Program-made: the position numbers and the translations under genes
Assembly (NCBI RefSeq): GCF_900119735.1
Contig: NZ_FPJW01000006.1
Span: 1 to 64,000 of the forward strand
Length of the DNA stretch: 64,000 bases
Reading direction: 5' to 3'
Source of the DNA: Marinospirillum alkaliphilum DSM 21637
Lineage (GTDB): Bacteria > Pseudomonadota > Gammaproteobacteria > Pseudomonadales > Halomonadaceae
In this document: in pieces, positions 53,046-61,367 of the stretch
How the letters are laid out: every line of letters begins with the position of its first letter
Position numbering within the stretch: the first letter of the stretch is position 1
The notes under the pieces: model-generated
The model's database searches: none
The model's input: only the letters and a program-made list of their open reading frames with translations
What the model was told of the DNA's origin: nothing

Positions 53046-54503
53046 ATGAGCCGTTTGTTCACCAAACCCCGTAAAAATGCAGCCGCCAAGGCTGAAAATA
53101 AATCCCCGTCTCGCCGGGAGAAGGGCTCGCATCCGTTGGTTGCGGGTGTGGCCACAGGTATGGCTGCCGATGATGCAGATGGACTGTCGGATACCGCTCC
53201 GGATTCTCTTGAACAACATTTGCAGATTCTGCGCCTGAGTCATGAGGGGCGTGGCGTGGCACGTAATGCCGCAGGCAAGACGGTGTTTGTGGAAGGTGCC
53301 CTGCCCGGTGAACGGGTGACCTGCAAGGTGCGTTTCACGCGCAGCCGTTATGACGAAGCGGTGGTGGATCAGGTGCTGGCACCCTCACCACAACGGATAA
53401 AACCGGTGTGCCCGCACTATGAGGCTTGTGGTGGTTGTAACCTGCAGCATCTGGATATGTCCGGTCAGTTGGCGTTTAAGCAGGCACTGGTGGCCGAGCT
53501 GCTGGATTACCCGCAGCAGCAAATGCAGGCGGCCATCACGGCGGATGCCCTGGGTTATCGACGCAAGGCGCGATTGGGTGTGAAGTGGCGCAAGGATGGC
53601 CGTTTGCTGTTGGGTTTTCGGGAAAAAAGTTCTGCTTTCATCACTGATATCCAGGGCTGCCCGGTGTTGTTGCCGCAGTTGCAGCCCTTGTTGCCTGCCC
53701 TGCATGAGCTGTTGCCACAACTGGAAGGTAAAAAGCAGCTGGGTCACATTGAGCTGATCCAGGGTGAAAACCAGCCTGGGGTGCTGGTGCGCCTGTTGCG
53801 AGTGGTGCAGCGAATGAGCCATCGGGATCAGCAGCTCTGGCGTGCCTGGGCGCAGCAGCAGGGTGTGCAGTTGATCTGGCAGGATGAGCAGGGATTGCAT
53901 GCTGCCACCGAGGCAAATGCCGCTGAGCCGCCTTTGTTCAGTTATGCTCTGATCGGGCAGCAGTTGCAGTTCAGTGCCGCTGATTTTGTGCAGGTGAATC
54001 CTACGGTGAATCAGCAGATGGTGGCCCAGGCGCTGGATTGGCTGGCTTTGCAGGGCCATGAGCGGGTGCTGGAGTTGTTCTGTGGTTTTGGCAACTTCAC
54101 CCTGCCGCTGGCACAACAGGCTGCGGAGGTGCTGGGTGTGGAGGGGCTTGAATCCCAGGTGCAGCGTGCTCGCCTGAATGCTGCTCACAATCACTGTGAC
54201 AATGTGCGTTTTGCCACAGCCGATCTGAGCCTACCCTTGCAACAGCAGCCCTGGAATCAGGGCTCGGCGCACTGGGATGTGATTCTGCTGGACCCGCCGC
54301 GTGCCGGTGCGGAAGGCATCTGTGAACAACTGGGCATGCTGGGTGCCAGTCGCATTCTGTATGTATCCTGCAATCCGGCCACCCTGGCGCGGGACAAGGC
54401 CAGTCTGGAGCGGCAGGGGTATCAACTGAAACGGCTGGGCATGATGGATATGTTCCCACAGACCGCACACGTGGAAAGCATGGCGCTTTTTGTTCGCCAC
54501 TGA
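53046..54503 (+). CDS. rlmD: 23S rRNA (uracil-1939-C5) methyltransferase
   Basis: A 485-residue rRNA methyltransferase. An unusually long basic N-terminus (about 55 residues) precedes a TRAM domain (LQILRLSHEGRGVARNAAGKTVFVEGALPGE). The 4Fe-4S cysteines Cys122, Cys128 and Cys131 follow (CPHYEACGGC), with a fourth in DIQGCPVL. The catalytic part has LELFCGFGNFTLPLA, LLDPPRAGAEG and the nucleophile in YVSCNPATLARD. A terminator follows closely. Confidence 0.96.
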   Translation: MSRLFTKPRKNAAAKAENKSPSRREKGSHPLVAGVATGMAADDADGLSDTAPDSLEQHLQILRLSHEGRGVARNAAGKTVFVEGALPGERVTCKVRFTRSRYDEAVVDQVLAPSPQRIKPVCPHYEACGGCNLQHLDMSGQLAFKQALVAELLDYPQQQMQAAITADALGYRRKARLGVKWRKDGRLLLGFREKSSAFITDIQGCPVLLPQLQPLLPALHELLPQLEGKKQLGHIELIQGENQPGVLVRLLRVVQRMSHRDQQLWRAWAQQQGVQLIWQDEQGLHAATEANAAEPPLFSYALIGQQLQFSAADFVQVNPTVNQQMVAQALDWLALQGHERVLELFCGFGNFTLPLAQQAAEVLGVEGLESQVQRARLNAAHNHCDNVRFATADLSLPLQQQPWNQGSAHWDVILLDPPRAGAEGICEQLGMLGASRILYVSCNPATLARDKASLERQGYQLKRLGMMDMFPQTAHVESMALFVRH

Positions 54504-54510
54504 TCCGCTG

Positions 54511-54538
54511 GCCTGACATCAACTCAGGCGCATTTTTT
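54511..54538 (+). terminator. Rho-independent terminator after rlmD
   Basis: GCCTGA and TCAGGC pair around a seven-base loop, followed by GCATTTTTT. It lies eight bases after the rlmD stop. Confidence 0.6.
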
Positions 54539-54572
54539 GCATCACCTCGGCTAATTTTAAAGCGGAGGTGGC

Positions 54573-54991
54573 ATGTCAGACTCTTTTTTATCCTTTCAGC
54601 ATCTGGGCCATGAAGCCATGAAGCCATGGACCAGGATCATCTGGCCTTGCATCAGCTGCTGGACGCCTTGCAGCAGGCCGATAAGGCGGCTTTCAAAAGT
54701 GGTTTTGCCGAGCTGATCGAGCTGACTGCGAGGCATTTTGCCGAAGAGGAACTGCTGATGGATCAATCAGGTTTTCCGGCCACAGCCGAACACAAGTCAG
54801 AACACGCCCGCTTATTGTCGGAAATGCGCCAGATCGGCCAGCGTGTCGCTGAAGGCAAGCAGATGCTGGGTCGGGGTTATGTGCAGGACCGTCTGCCGCA
54901 ATGGTTGAAGCTGCATGTCAGTTCGGTGGACTCTTCGCTGGTGGCCCATCTGCAAAAATCAGGTCTGGGTGATGCAGGAGGTTCATCATGA
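54573..54991 (+). pseudogene. Hemerythrin-like protein gene frameshifted by an 8-bp duplication
   Basis: The natural start, ATG 54573 with GGAGG upstream, reads MSDSFLSFQHLGHEAM and then shifts frame in a duplicated GCCATGAA. Deleting one copy restores HLGHEAMDQDHLALHQLLDAL, the hemerythrin pattern (GxxxIDxQHxxL). The second frame, from ATG 54626, encodes 121 residues with all iron ligands: MDQDH, ARHFAEEELLM, AEHKSEH and WLKLHVSSVDSSL. That shorter protein could be made by re-initiation but lacks a ribosome site. As drawn the gene is broken or switched off; a one-copy repeat loss would reactivate it. Confidence 0.75.
54607..54628 (+). repeat. 8-bp tandem repeat in the hemerythrin gene
   Basis: GCCATGAA at 54607 and 54615, then partial GCCATG at 54623: 2.75 copies of an eight-base unit. 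Eight is not a multiple of three, so each copy gained or lost changes the reading frame. Confidence 0.95.
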
Positions 54992-55239
54992 GCAGTTACC
55001 ATCTGATCCGTCATCTGGAAGGCAGCTTGCAGGCGGTGATGGAGTTGCAGCCCCAGGAACAGATGCAGCATTGGCGTTTGATGGTGAAGTTGATTTATGC
55101 CGGTGAAGCAGCCGGAGAGATCAGTTTTAACCTGCACAACTATTCTGAAGATGAAGCTCGCGATCTGGTGCATAACATCACTGATCACGGTTTCATCATG
55201 CGGGAAATTGATGACCTGCTGTTTGGTGACAGTGAATGA
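54988..55239 (+). CDS. Small acidic protein of unknown function, coupled to hemerythrin
   Basis: An 83-residue soluble protein (start MSSYHLIRHLEGSLQAVMELQ). It is rich in Glu and Asp in its second half (YSEDEARDLVHNITDHGF) and has no membrane segment. I do not recognise the family. Its ATG overlaps the hemerythrin stop as ATGA and GGAGG lies just upstream, so it was co-evolved with the hemerythrin. A weak hairpin follows. It might be a regulator or partner of the oxygen-binding protein. Confidence 0.75.
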   Translation: MSSYHLIRHLEGSLQAVMELQPQEQMQHWRLMVKLIYAGEAAGEISFNLHNYSEDEARDLVHNITDHGFIMREIDDLLFGDSE

Positions 55240-55243
55240 AATC

Positions 55244-55263
55244 ACCGGGCATCCTTGCCCGGT
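55244..55263 (+). terminator. Weak terminator-like hairpin
   Basis: ACCGGGC and GCCCGGT pair perfectly around ATCCTT, then TGGGGTT. The T tract is poor. It lies between the hemerythrin partner gene and the convergent SulP gene. Confidence 0.45.
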
Positions 55264-55300
55264 TGGGGTTGCTGTCTGTCATCAGAAGAAAGTGCTGGCA

Positions 55301-56869
55301 TCAGGGTGAAGCGGTGGCCTTTTCCAGACTGTCGTGAATGATCTCCGGGGGTAGATGTGGTGCATGAAGCTGCAGCAGTTGCTCCTTCACTTCCGGACTG
55401 GCAATCACTGTGGCCTTGATGCCTTTTTTCTGCAGTCGTGCCGCCATCTCATCTAGTGCAAAAATGGCGGTCAGATCCATAAAGTGCACCTGGCTGCAGT
55501 TGAAGATGATCTCACGGGTATCCAGCACCTGGTCCACCCTTTCGATTCGATCCAGCATCTGGCTGGTGGTCCCGAAAAACAGTGCCCCCCTCACATTGAC
55601 TACTCGCACTCCGTGTTGCAGTACCGGCATGCCGGGCACTGTGCCGCTGTCATCGTGAAAGGAAATGTGTGCTTCTTTTGCCACACGCCAGGTCAGCAGG
55701 CCCATGGCCAGTACCACGCCGGCACCCACGGCGATCACCAGATCCACCAACACCGTCAGGGCAAACACCACCACCATGATCAGGCTTTCCTGTTTCGGGA
55801 TGCGCTTGATCAGTTTCAGCAGGCGGTAGTCCAGAATATCGATGCCAACCTTGATCAGGATGCCGGCCAGCACGGCCAGCGGAATGCCGGAAGCCAGTGG
55901 TGCCAGGCCCAGCAGCAACAACAGCAGGAACACTGAGTGCACCACGCCGCTCAGACGAGTCTGGCCGCCGGAGTTGACATTGACCACGGTTCGCATGGTG
56001 GCACCGGCACCGGGCAGGCCACCGATGAAAGAACACAATACATTGCCAAGGCCCTGACCGATCAGCTCCTTGTTGGGGCGATGGCGGGTCTGGGTGATGG
56101 AGTCTGCCACCAGGGAGGTCAGCAGGCTGTCGATGCTGCCCAGCAGGGCCAGTGTTAGGCCCAGGGTGAAGATCAGCGTCCACTGCTCCAGACTGAAGTG
56201 GGGTAAGTGCAGGTCTGGCAGGCCGGTGGGAATGTGGCCGATGGTTGGTACATCAAAGCCCAGGATCACGGACAGCAGGGTACAGGCTATCAGTGCCAGC
56301 AGCGGTGATGGCATGAAGCGGCTGATGCGAATGGGGGTCAGAAACACGATGGCCAGGGTGATGGCACCTAGCAGTAGGGCTTGATGATTAAAGGCACCCA
56401 GGGTGGCCGGAATATTGGCCAGGGCTTTTAAAGGGGATGATGAAGGCGGTGCGCCCAGTAAGGGCCCAAACTGCAACAGAATGATGATGATACCGATGCC
56501 ACTCATAAAACCGGAGATCACCGGGTAGGGGATGTAACGCACCAATCCACCGGTTTTCATCAGACCCAATGCAACCTGCAGCAGACCACCAACCAATACC
56601 ACGGCCAGCGCCATTTCAAAACTGCCACCAAAGGCTGCAATGGCTGAAGCAAACACCACCGTCATTGGGCCGGTGGGGCCAGAAATCTGTACGCGGGTGC
56701 CACCAAACAGGGTTGCCATCAGGCCCAGTGCAATGGCGCCGTAAAGTCCTGCTGCAGCACCGGCACCGGATGCGACCCCGAAGGCCAGCGCCAGTGGCAG
56801 CGCCACCACTCCTGCGGTCAGGCCACCAAACAGGTCGCCGCGTAGGGTTGTTGCGGAAATATTTTGCAT
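55301..56869 (-). CDS. SulP-family anion transporter with STAS domain
   Basis: A 522-residue membrane transporter. The N-terminal SLC26/SulP domain starts RGDLFGGLTAGVVALPLALAFGVASGAGAAAGLYGAI and includes QISGPTGPMTVVFASAIAAFGG and NVLCSFIGGLPGAGATMRTVVNVNSGGQTRLSGVVHS. The cytoplasmic STAS domain occupies about residues 410-515 (VVNVRGALFFGTTSQML, REIIFNCSQVHFMDLTAIFAL). Possible substrates are sulfate, bicarbonate or dicarboxylates. It stands alone; no carbonic anhydrase is adjacent. Confidence 0.95.
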   Translation of the reverse strand: MQNISATTLRGDLFGGLTAGVVALPLALAFGVASGAGAAAGLYGAIALGLMATLFGGTRVQISGPTGPMTVVFASAIAAFGGSFEMALAVVLVGGLLQVALGLMKTGGLVRYIPYPVISGFMSGIGIIIILLQFGPLLGAPPSSSPLKALANIPATLGAFNHQALLLGAITLAIVFLTPIRISRFMPSPLLALIACTLLSVILGFDVPTIGHIPTGLPDLHLPHFSLEQWTLIFTLGLTLALLGSIDSLLTSLVADSITQTRHRPNKELIGQGLGNVLCSFIGGLPGAGATMRTVVNVNSGGQTRLSGVVHSVFLLLLLLGLAPLASGIPLAVLAGILIKVGIDILDYRLLKLIKRIPKQESLIMVVVFALTVLVDLVIAVGAGVVLAMGLLTWRVAKEAHISFHDDSGTVPGMPVLQHGVRVVNVRGALFFGTTSQMLDRIERVDQVLDTREIIFNCSQVHFMDLTAIFALDEMAARLQKKGIKATVIASPEVKEQLLQLHAPHLPPEIIHDSLEKATASP

Positions 56870-56982
56870 GAATGAAGCCCGGTTTGTTGTTGTCTTTATC
56901 CTGAGTCTTTCAGTTGTGCAAAGATCAAGTTACGGCAATCACCGGGCGAATGCAAACCCCCAAAAAGCAGTAGAAGCAAGCA

Positions 56983-57417
56983 TTAATGATGTGTTTCCGG
57001 CGCTTTACACTGGCTGCCTGAATGGGATCTGGTGCAGGTCTGCACATCCATCGCTGTATCCTGTTGATCCAGCCCCACCCAGGCCTTGACCTCTGCCAGA
57101 TCAAAACCCACCATGCGGCGTTCTTCACTGATCATCAGCGGGCGCCTGATCAGCAGAGGGTCTTCCAGCATCAGTGCCAGAGCCTGAGCTTCAGTCAGGT
57201 GATCCGGTGTCACTTCACCTTGTTTGATTCGCGGGGCCGCTGGGTTAAACCACTGTTGCAGTGGCAGGCCCTCAAAAAAGGCCTGCAGACGCTCTGTGGT
57301 CCAGGGTTCGGTCAGCAGGTTGCAGGCGATCACTTCATGGCCGGAGGCCTGAAGTAACTGTTTCTGGCGGGTATTGTTCATGCAGCCGGGCTTTTCATAA
57401 AAAACAATGCGTGCCAT
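56983..57417 (-). CDS. ArsC/Spx-like thioredoxin-fold protein
   Basis: A 144-residue protein of the ArsC-related group. The start MARIVFYEKPGCMNNTRQKQLLQASGHEV has one Cys (GCMNN) where ArsC has its catalytic Cys. LLTEPWTTERLQAFFEGLPLQQWFNPAAPRIKQGEV and DPLLIRRPLMISEERRMVGFD match the nitrogenase-associated or Spx-like branch rather than true arsenate reductase. An extra C-terminal tail carries Cys and His residues. The start at 57417 has GAGGGA upstream; it is 16 bases after the CCG-protein gene on the same strand. Confidence 0.83.
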   Translation of the reverse strand: MARIVFYEKPGCMNNTRQKQLLQASGHEVIACNLLTEPWTTERLQAFFEGLPLQQWFNPAAPRIKQGEVTPDHLTEAQALALMLEDPLLIRRPLMISEERRMVGFDLAEVKAWVGLDQQDTAMDVQTCTRSHSGSQCKAPETHH

Positions 57418-57433
57418 CTTGAGTCCCTCGGTT

Positions 57434-58801
57434 TTATTGCTGTAATCGGTCGCGTAGCAGTTGCACCAGATGCCTGGGTTGCCGGCCAGTGTGGCTGATG
57501 ATCTGCTGGCGGCAGGAAAAACCATTGGCTAGAACCGCAGCCTGGGGTTGCTGCTCCAGAGCGGGCAGCAGGGCGTCAGCAGCCATTGCCTGAGACAAGG
57601 CGTGATGTTCCTTTTCATAACCAAAGCTACCACCCATGCCACAACAACTGGCTTCAATAAACTCCACCTGGGTGCCTGGCAGGTAACTGAGTACCTTGCG
57701 CATGGATTTCATGGCTCCTACAGCCTTTTGATGGCAATGACCGTGCACCAGCAGTGGTTCGCCTTCACCATTGAGTGGGTCAGCAGTGAAGTTGAGCTTT
57801 AATTTGCCGGTACGCAGCTCGCGGGCCAGAAACTCTTCCAGTAACCAGGACTGGCGGCTGATTTTTTCTGCTGCATCACCCAGCCCCAGTGCCCGATAAT
57901 CATCACGCAGGGCCAGCAGGCAAGAAGGCTCCAGGCCAACAATCGGATAACCCTGTTCCACCCAGGGCAGTAATGCATGCAAGACTCTCTGGGCTTCGTG
58001 ACGGGCTTCCTTGATGAGTCCCTGTGCCAGCAGACTGCGTCCACAACAAAGCGGGCGATCAGGCTCTGCATCTTCTGCCGCAGCCTGCACCAATTGCACT
58101 TCACAGCCACCGGCCTGCAACAGCTCCAGGGCTGCTTCGGCCAGCTCCGGCTGGTAATGACGCGTCCAGCTATCAACAAACAGCACCAGGCGCAGTTCTG
58201 ATACTGGTGGCAGACAGGCATCCTGGTTGTTCTGCAGTGGTTCACGAAAGGGTTGCTGGCAGGCGACCGGCAGGGTACGAGGTGCCAGTCCCAATAGCAG
58301 CTTGTTTAACTGGCGCAGCAGTGCAAAACGGTTGTGCAGCTTCGGCAAACGCCCCAGCAACGGCCAGCGGTGCATCCATTGTGGCAGTTTGCCAAGCAGC
58401 CTGGTGCGCAGGCCTGCGCCATGATAACTGTGGCGCTGAGCCAGGTATTCCAGCTTGATTTGTGCCAGATCCACGCTGTTTTCACATTCACGCTTGCAGC
58501 CTTTACAGCCCACACACAGGGCCATGGCTTTTGCCAGTTCCTGATCCAGCAGCAGGGTTTCCGGTGATTCACTGTTTAATGCGCGTTTCAGCAGCTTCAC
58601 CCGGCCACCAGGCGTGAAAGCGGGATCCCCCGTGACTCGATAGCTGGGGCACATCACACCACGGTCACGGGTTTCACACTGACGGCTGTTGATGCAGACG
58701 GCTACAGCCTTGGCAAAATCACCGCCTCGCCTGGGGATGTCAGCATAGGCATCACCCATACCGGCATCCTTGTATTCACGCCAGTCCAGAAAATGTTTCA
58801 T
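57434..58801 (-). CDS. Fe-S protein with CCG domains (GlpC/LutA/HdrD-like)
   Basis: A 455-residue electron-transfer protein. The N-terminal part holds cysteines for two 4Fe-4S clusters: NSRQCETRDRGVMCPS, and CVGCKGCKRECENSVD. Two CCG domains follow: RPLCCGRSLL and ASCCGMGGSFG with VHGHCHQKA. Such proteins pass electrons from flavoprotein dehydrogenases to quinone and are usually fused or adjacent to an FAD oxidase for D-2-hydroxy acids. No such partner is here, so it probably works with one elsewhere or replaces a lost gene. Confidence 0.9.
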   Translation of the reverse strand: MKHFLDWREYKDAGMGDAYADIPRRGGDFAKAVAVCINSRQCETRDRGVMCPSYRVTGDPAFTPGGRVKLLKRALNSESPETLLLDQELAKAMALCVGCKGCKRECENSVDLAQIKLEYLAQRHSYHGAGLRTRLLGKLPQWMHRWPLLGRLPKLHNRFALLRQLNKLLLGLAPRTLPVACQQPFREPLQNNQDACLPPVSELRLVLFVDSWTRHYQPELAEAALELLQAGGCEVQLVQAAAEDAEPDRPLCCGRSLLAQGLIKEARHEAQRVLHALLPWVEQGYPIVGLEPSCLLALRDDYRALGLGDAAEKISRQSWLLEEFLARELRTGKLKLNFTADPLNGEGEPLLVHGHCHQKAVGAMKSMRKVLSYLPGTQVEFIEASCCGMGGSFGYEKEHHALSQAMAADALLPALEQQPQAAVLANGFSCRQQIISHTGRQPRHLVQLLRDRLQQ

Positions 58802-59013
58802 CTGCGATTATCCTTCAACAAGTGCACCTGGATTCAGCACTGGCAGATGCAAGGCTTGTGCCGGGCCGGAAAGTCGCATTTATTCAGTGGTTGTAGATCA
58901 GCGATGTTGTATTTGTGACAGAGCAGCAGGTGCTTTTTACTGATTTGCCACAGCTAGACTGACGAGTCAAAATTTCGTGTTAAACTTCCGTTTCTTTTCT
59001 ACTTATTTGCAGG

Positions 59014-60849
59014 ATGCCTGACATGTTGCGCTGGTTTGAGTCCCGCCTGAATCCTTTCCCGCCTGAAGAACCGCAGGAGCCGCCACGGACACTGCTGGCT
59101 TTCTGCCTGTATTTCACCAAGGGCTCCTGGCCCTGGATTAGTGTCACAGCCGTGCTGATGGCGTGTATTGCGCTGGTGGAAGTCTGGCTGTTCAGTTTTC
59201 TGGGTGAGGTGGTGAACTGGTTGTCGGTACAGAACCGGGAAACCTTTCTGGCCACCGAGGGCTGGAAGTTGGCTGGCATGGCGCTGGTGATTCTGGGGCT
59301 GCCCTTGATGGTGCTGATGCATTCGCTGCTGAGTTTTCAGGTGCTGATGGGCAACTACCCGATGCGCATTCGCTGGATGGTGCACCGTTACCTGCTGAAG
59401 CAGTCGATGGCTTTTTATCAGGATGAGTTTGCCGGGCGCATTGCCACCAAACTGATGCAGACCTCTCTGGCGGTGCGGGAGTGTGTCATCAAGCTGGTGG
59501 ATGTGCTGAATTACGTGTCGGTCTACTTCATTGGCACCCTGGTGATTGTGGCTTTTGCCGACCCGCGCCTGATGGCACCACTGGTGCTCTGGCTGGCGGG
59601 TTACATCCTGCTGATGCGGTTTTTTATTCCGGTGATGGGTCGGGTGGCGCAGGAACAGGCGGATGCCCGTTCCATCATGACCGGGCGGGTGGTGGACGCT
59701 TATACCAATATCCAGACGGTGAAGCTGTTTTCTCATGCCCGGCGTGAATCGGATTATGCCCGTGAAGGCATGGACAACTTTCTGGTCACGGTGCACCGGC
59801 AGATGCGGCTGGTGACGGGTTTCAACACCAGCCTTTACCTGCTGAATTCGCTGCTGCTGCTGTCGGTGGCCAGTCTGGCCATCTGGCTGTGGCTGGGAGA
59901 TCTGATCAGTGTGGGTGCAGTGGCTGTGGCGCTGGGTCTGGTGCTGCGCCTGTCTGGCATGTCCCAGTGGATCATGTGGGAGGTGGCCTCGCTGTTTGAA
60001 AACATCGGTACGGTGAAGGATGGCATTGGCACCATTTCAAAACCCCAGGTGGTTGAGGATGTGCCGAATGCGCCACCTTTGCAGGTGGAAAAAGGCCGAA
60101 TTCAGTTTGATGCCCTACGTTTTCATTACGGCAAGGGTTCCGGAGTGATTGAAAACCTGTCGCTGGATATCCAGCCCGGTGAAAAGGTGGGGCTGGTGGG
60201 GCGTTCGGGTGCCGGAAAGTCCACCCTGGTGAACCTGCTGCTGCGTTTTTATGATCTGGAAGGCGGCCGCATCGTGATTGACGGGCAGGACATTGCCGGC
60301 GTTCAGCAAGACAGCCTGCGTGCTGCCATCGGCATGGTCAGTCAGGATACCTCGCTGCTACACCGCTCGGTGCGCGACAACATCCGTTATGGCAAACCCG
60401 ATGCCACAGAAGAAGACGTATGGCATGCAGCAGTCCAGGCACAGGCTGACACCTTTATCCCAGCGCTGGAAGATATCAAAGGCCGCAAGGGGTTGGATGC
60501 CCACGTGGGTGAACGGGGGGTGAAACTCTCCGGTGGTCAGCGTCAGCGGGTGGCCATTGCCCGGGTGATGCTGAAGGATGCCCCGATCCTGATACTGGAT
60601 GAAGCCACCTCGGCACTGGATTCGGAAGTGGAAGCCGCCATTCAGGACAATCTCAATCGCCTGATGGAAGGCAAAACGGTGATTGCCATTGCCCACCGCC
60701 TGTCCACCATTGCCCAGATGGATCGGCTGGTGGTGATGGATCAGGGCCAGATCGTGGAAACCGGCACTCATGAACAACTGATAGCCAGCGGTGGTTTGTA
60801 TGCCCAGTTGTGGGCGCGCCAGTCTGGTGGTTTTCTGGCGGAGGATTAA
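59014..60849 (+). CDS. ABC exporter (fused permease and ATPase)
   Basis: A 611-residue half-transporter of the MsbA/multidrug type. Six TM helices (residues 30-330) are followed by an ATPase: Walker A GLVGRSGAGKST, Q-loop MVSQDTSLL, signature LSGGQRQRVAIARV, Walker B ILILDEATSALD and the switch IAHRLST. It acts as a homodimer. The loop FYQDEFAGRIATKLMQT is typical of lipid or drug exporters. True start may be the Met three codons in. It is followed by a GNAT gene two bases after its stop. Confidence 0.93.
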   Translation: MPDMLRWFESRLNPFPPEEPQEPPRTLLAFCLYFTKGSWPWISVTAVLMACIALVEVWLFSFLGEVVNWLSVQNRETFLATEGWKLAGMALVILGLPLMVLMHSLLSFQVLMGNYPMRIRWMVHRYLLKQSMAFYQDEFAGRIATKLMQTSLAVRECVIKLVDVLNYVSVYFIGTLVIVAFADPRLMAPLVLWLAGYILLMRFFIPVMGRVAQEQADARSIMTGRVVDAYTNIQTVKLFSHARRESDYAREGMDNFLVTVHRQMRLVTGFNTSLYLLNSLLLLSVASLAIWLWLGDLISVGAVAVALGLVLRLSGMSQWIMWEVASLFENIGTVKDGIGTISKPQVVEDVPNAPPLQVEKGRIQFDALRFHYGKGSGVIENLSLDIQPGEKVGLVGRSGAGKSTLVNLLLRFYDLEGGRIVIDGQDIAGVQQDSLRAAIGMVSQDTSLLHRSVRDNIRYGKPDATEEDVWHAAVQAQADTFIPALEDIKGRKGLDAHVGERGVKLSGGQRQRVAIARVMLKDAPILILDEATSALDSEVEAAIQDNLNRLMEGKTVIAIAHRLSTIAQMDRLVVMDQGQIVETGTHEQLIASGGLYAQLWARQSGGFLAED

Positions 60850-60851
60850 GC

Positions 60852-61367
60852 ATGACCGCATTGCAGATCAGAAACGCCCGGAGCAGTGATCTGGATGCCA
60901 TACTGACCATTCAGGCACTGTGTTACACCGAGTTGGAGCCGGAGTCGGCCCGGTCGATGGGTGCCAAGTTGGCTGCAGCGCCGAACAGTTGTTTTGTGGC
61001 TGAGCATCAGGGCCGGGTGGTGGCTTATCTGCTGTCCCTGCCCTGGCTGTTGCACCGCTTGCCCGCTCTGAACAGTCAGGAATGCCAGTTGCCGCATCAG
61101 CCGGATTGTTTTTACCTGCATGATCTGGCGGTGGTCCCACAGGGACGCAAGCTGGGTGCCGGGCGGGCATTGATTCAGGCCTTTTTCACCGCATTGACCC
61201 GTGCCGGGCTGGATGTGGCCTGTCTGGTGGCGGTGCAGGGTTCCGGTGATTACTGGCAGCGCTGGGGATTTGTGGTGCAACAGCCGGATGCCGAGCTGCA
61301 ACATAAACTCAGCAGTTATGGTGAGGGGGTGGAGTATCGGGTGTGGTCGCGTGAAAGCGTTTTCTGA
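60852..61367 (+). CDS. GNAT N-acetyltransferase
   Basis: A 171-residue acetyltransferase: IRNARSSDLDAILTIQALCY, CFVAEHQGRVVAYLLSLPWL, FYLHDLAVVPQGRKLGAGRALIQAFF (the Q/RxxGxG/A acetyl-CoA loop) and VACLVAVQGSGDYWQRWGFVV. Substrate unknown. It starts two bases after the ABC exporter stop, so the two share an operon. Its last 59 bases overlap, tail to tail, the coding region of the MATE gene on the other strand. Confidence 0.9.
   Translation: MTALQIRNARSSDLDAILTIQALCYTELEPESARSMGAKLAAAPNSCFVAEHQGRVVAYLLSLPWLLHRLPALNSQECQLPHQPDCFYLHDLAVVPQGRKLGAGRALIQAFFTALTRAGLDVACLVAVQGSGDYWQRWGFVVQQPDAELQHKLSSYGEGVEYRVWSRESVF

Noticed and set aside
58802-59013. Regulatory structure in the 212-base gap before the ABC exporter
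   Set aside because: No clear palindrome, promoter pair or ORF stands out by eye.
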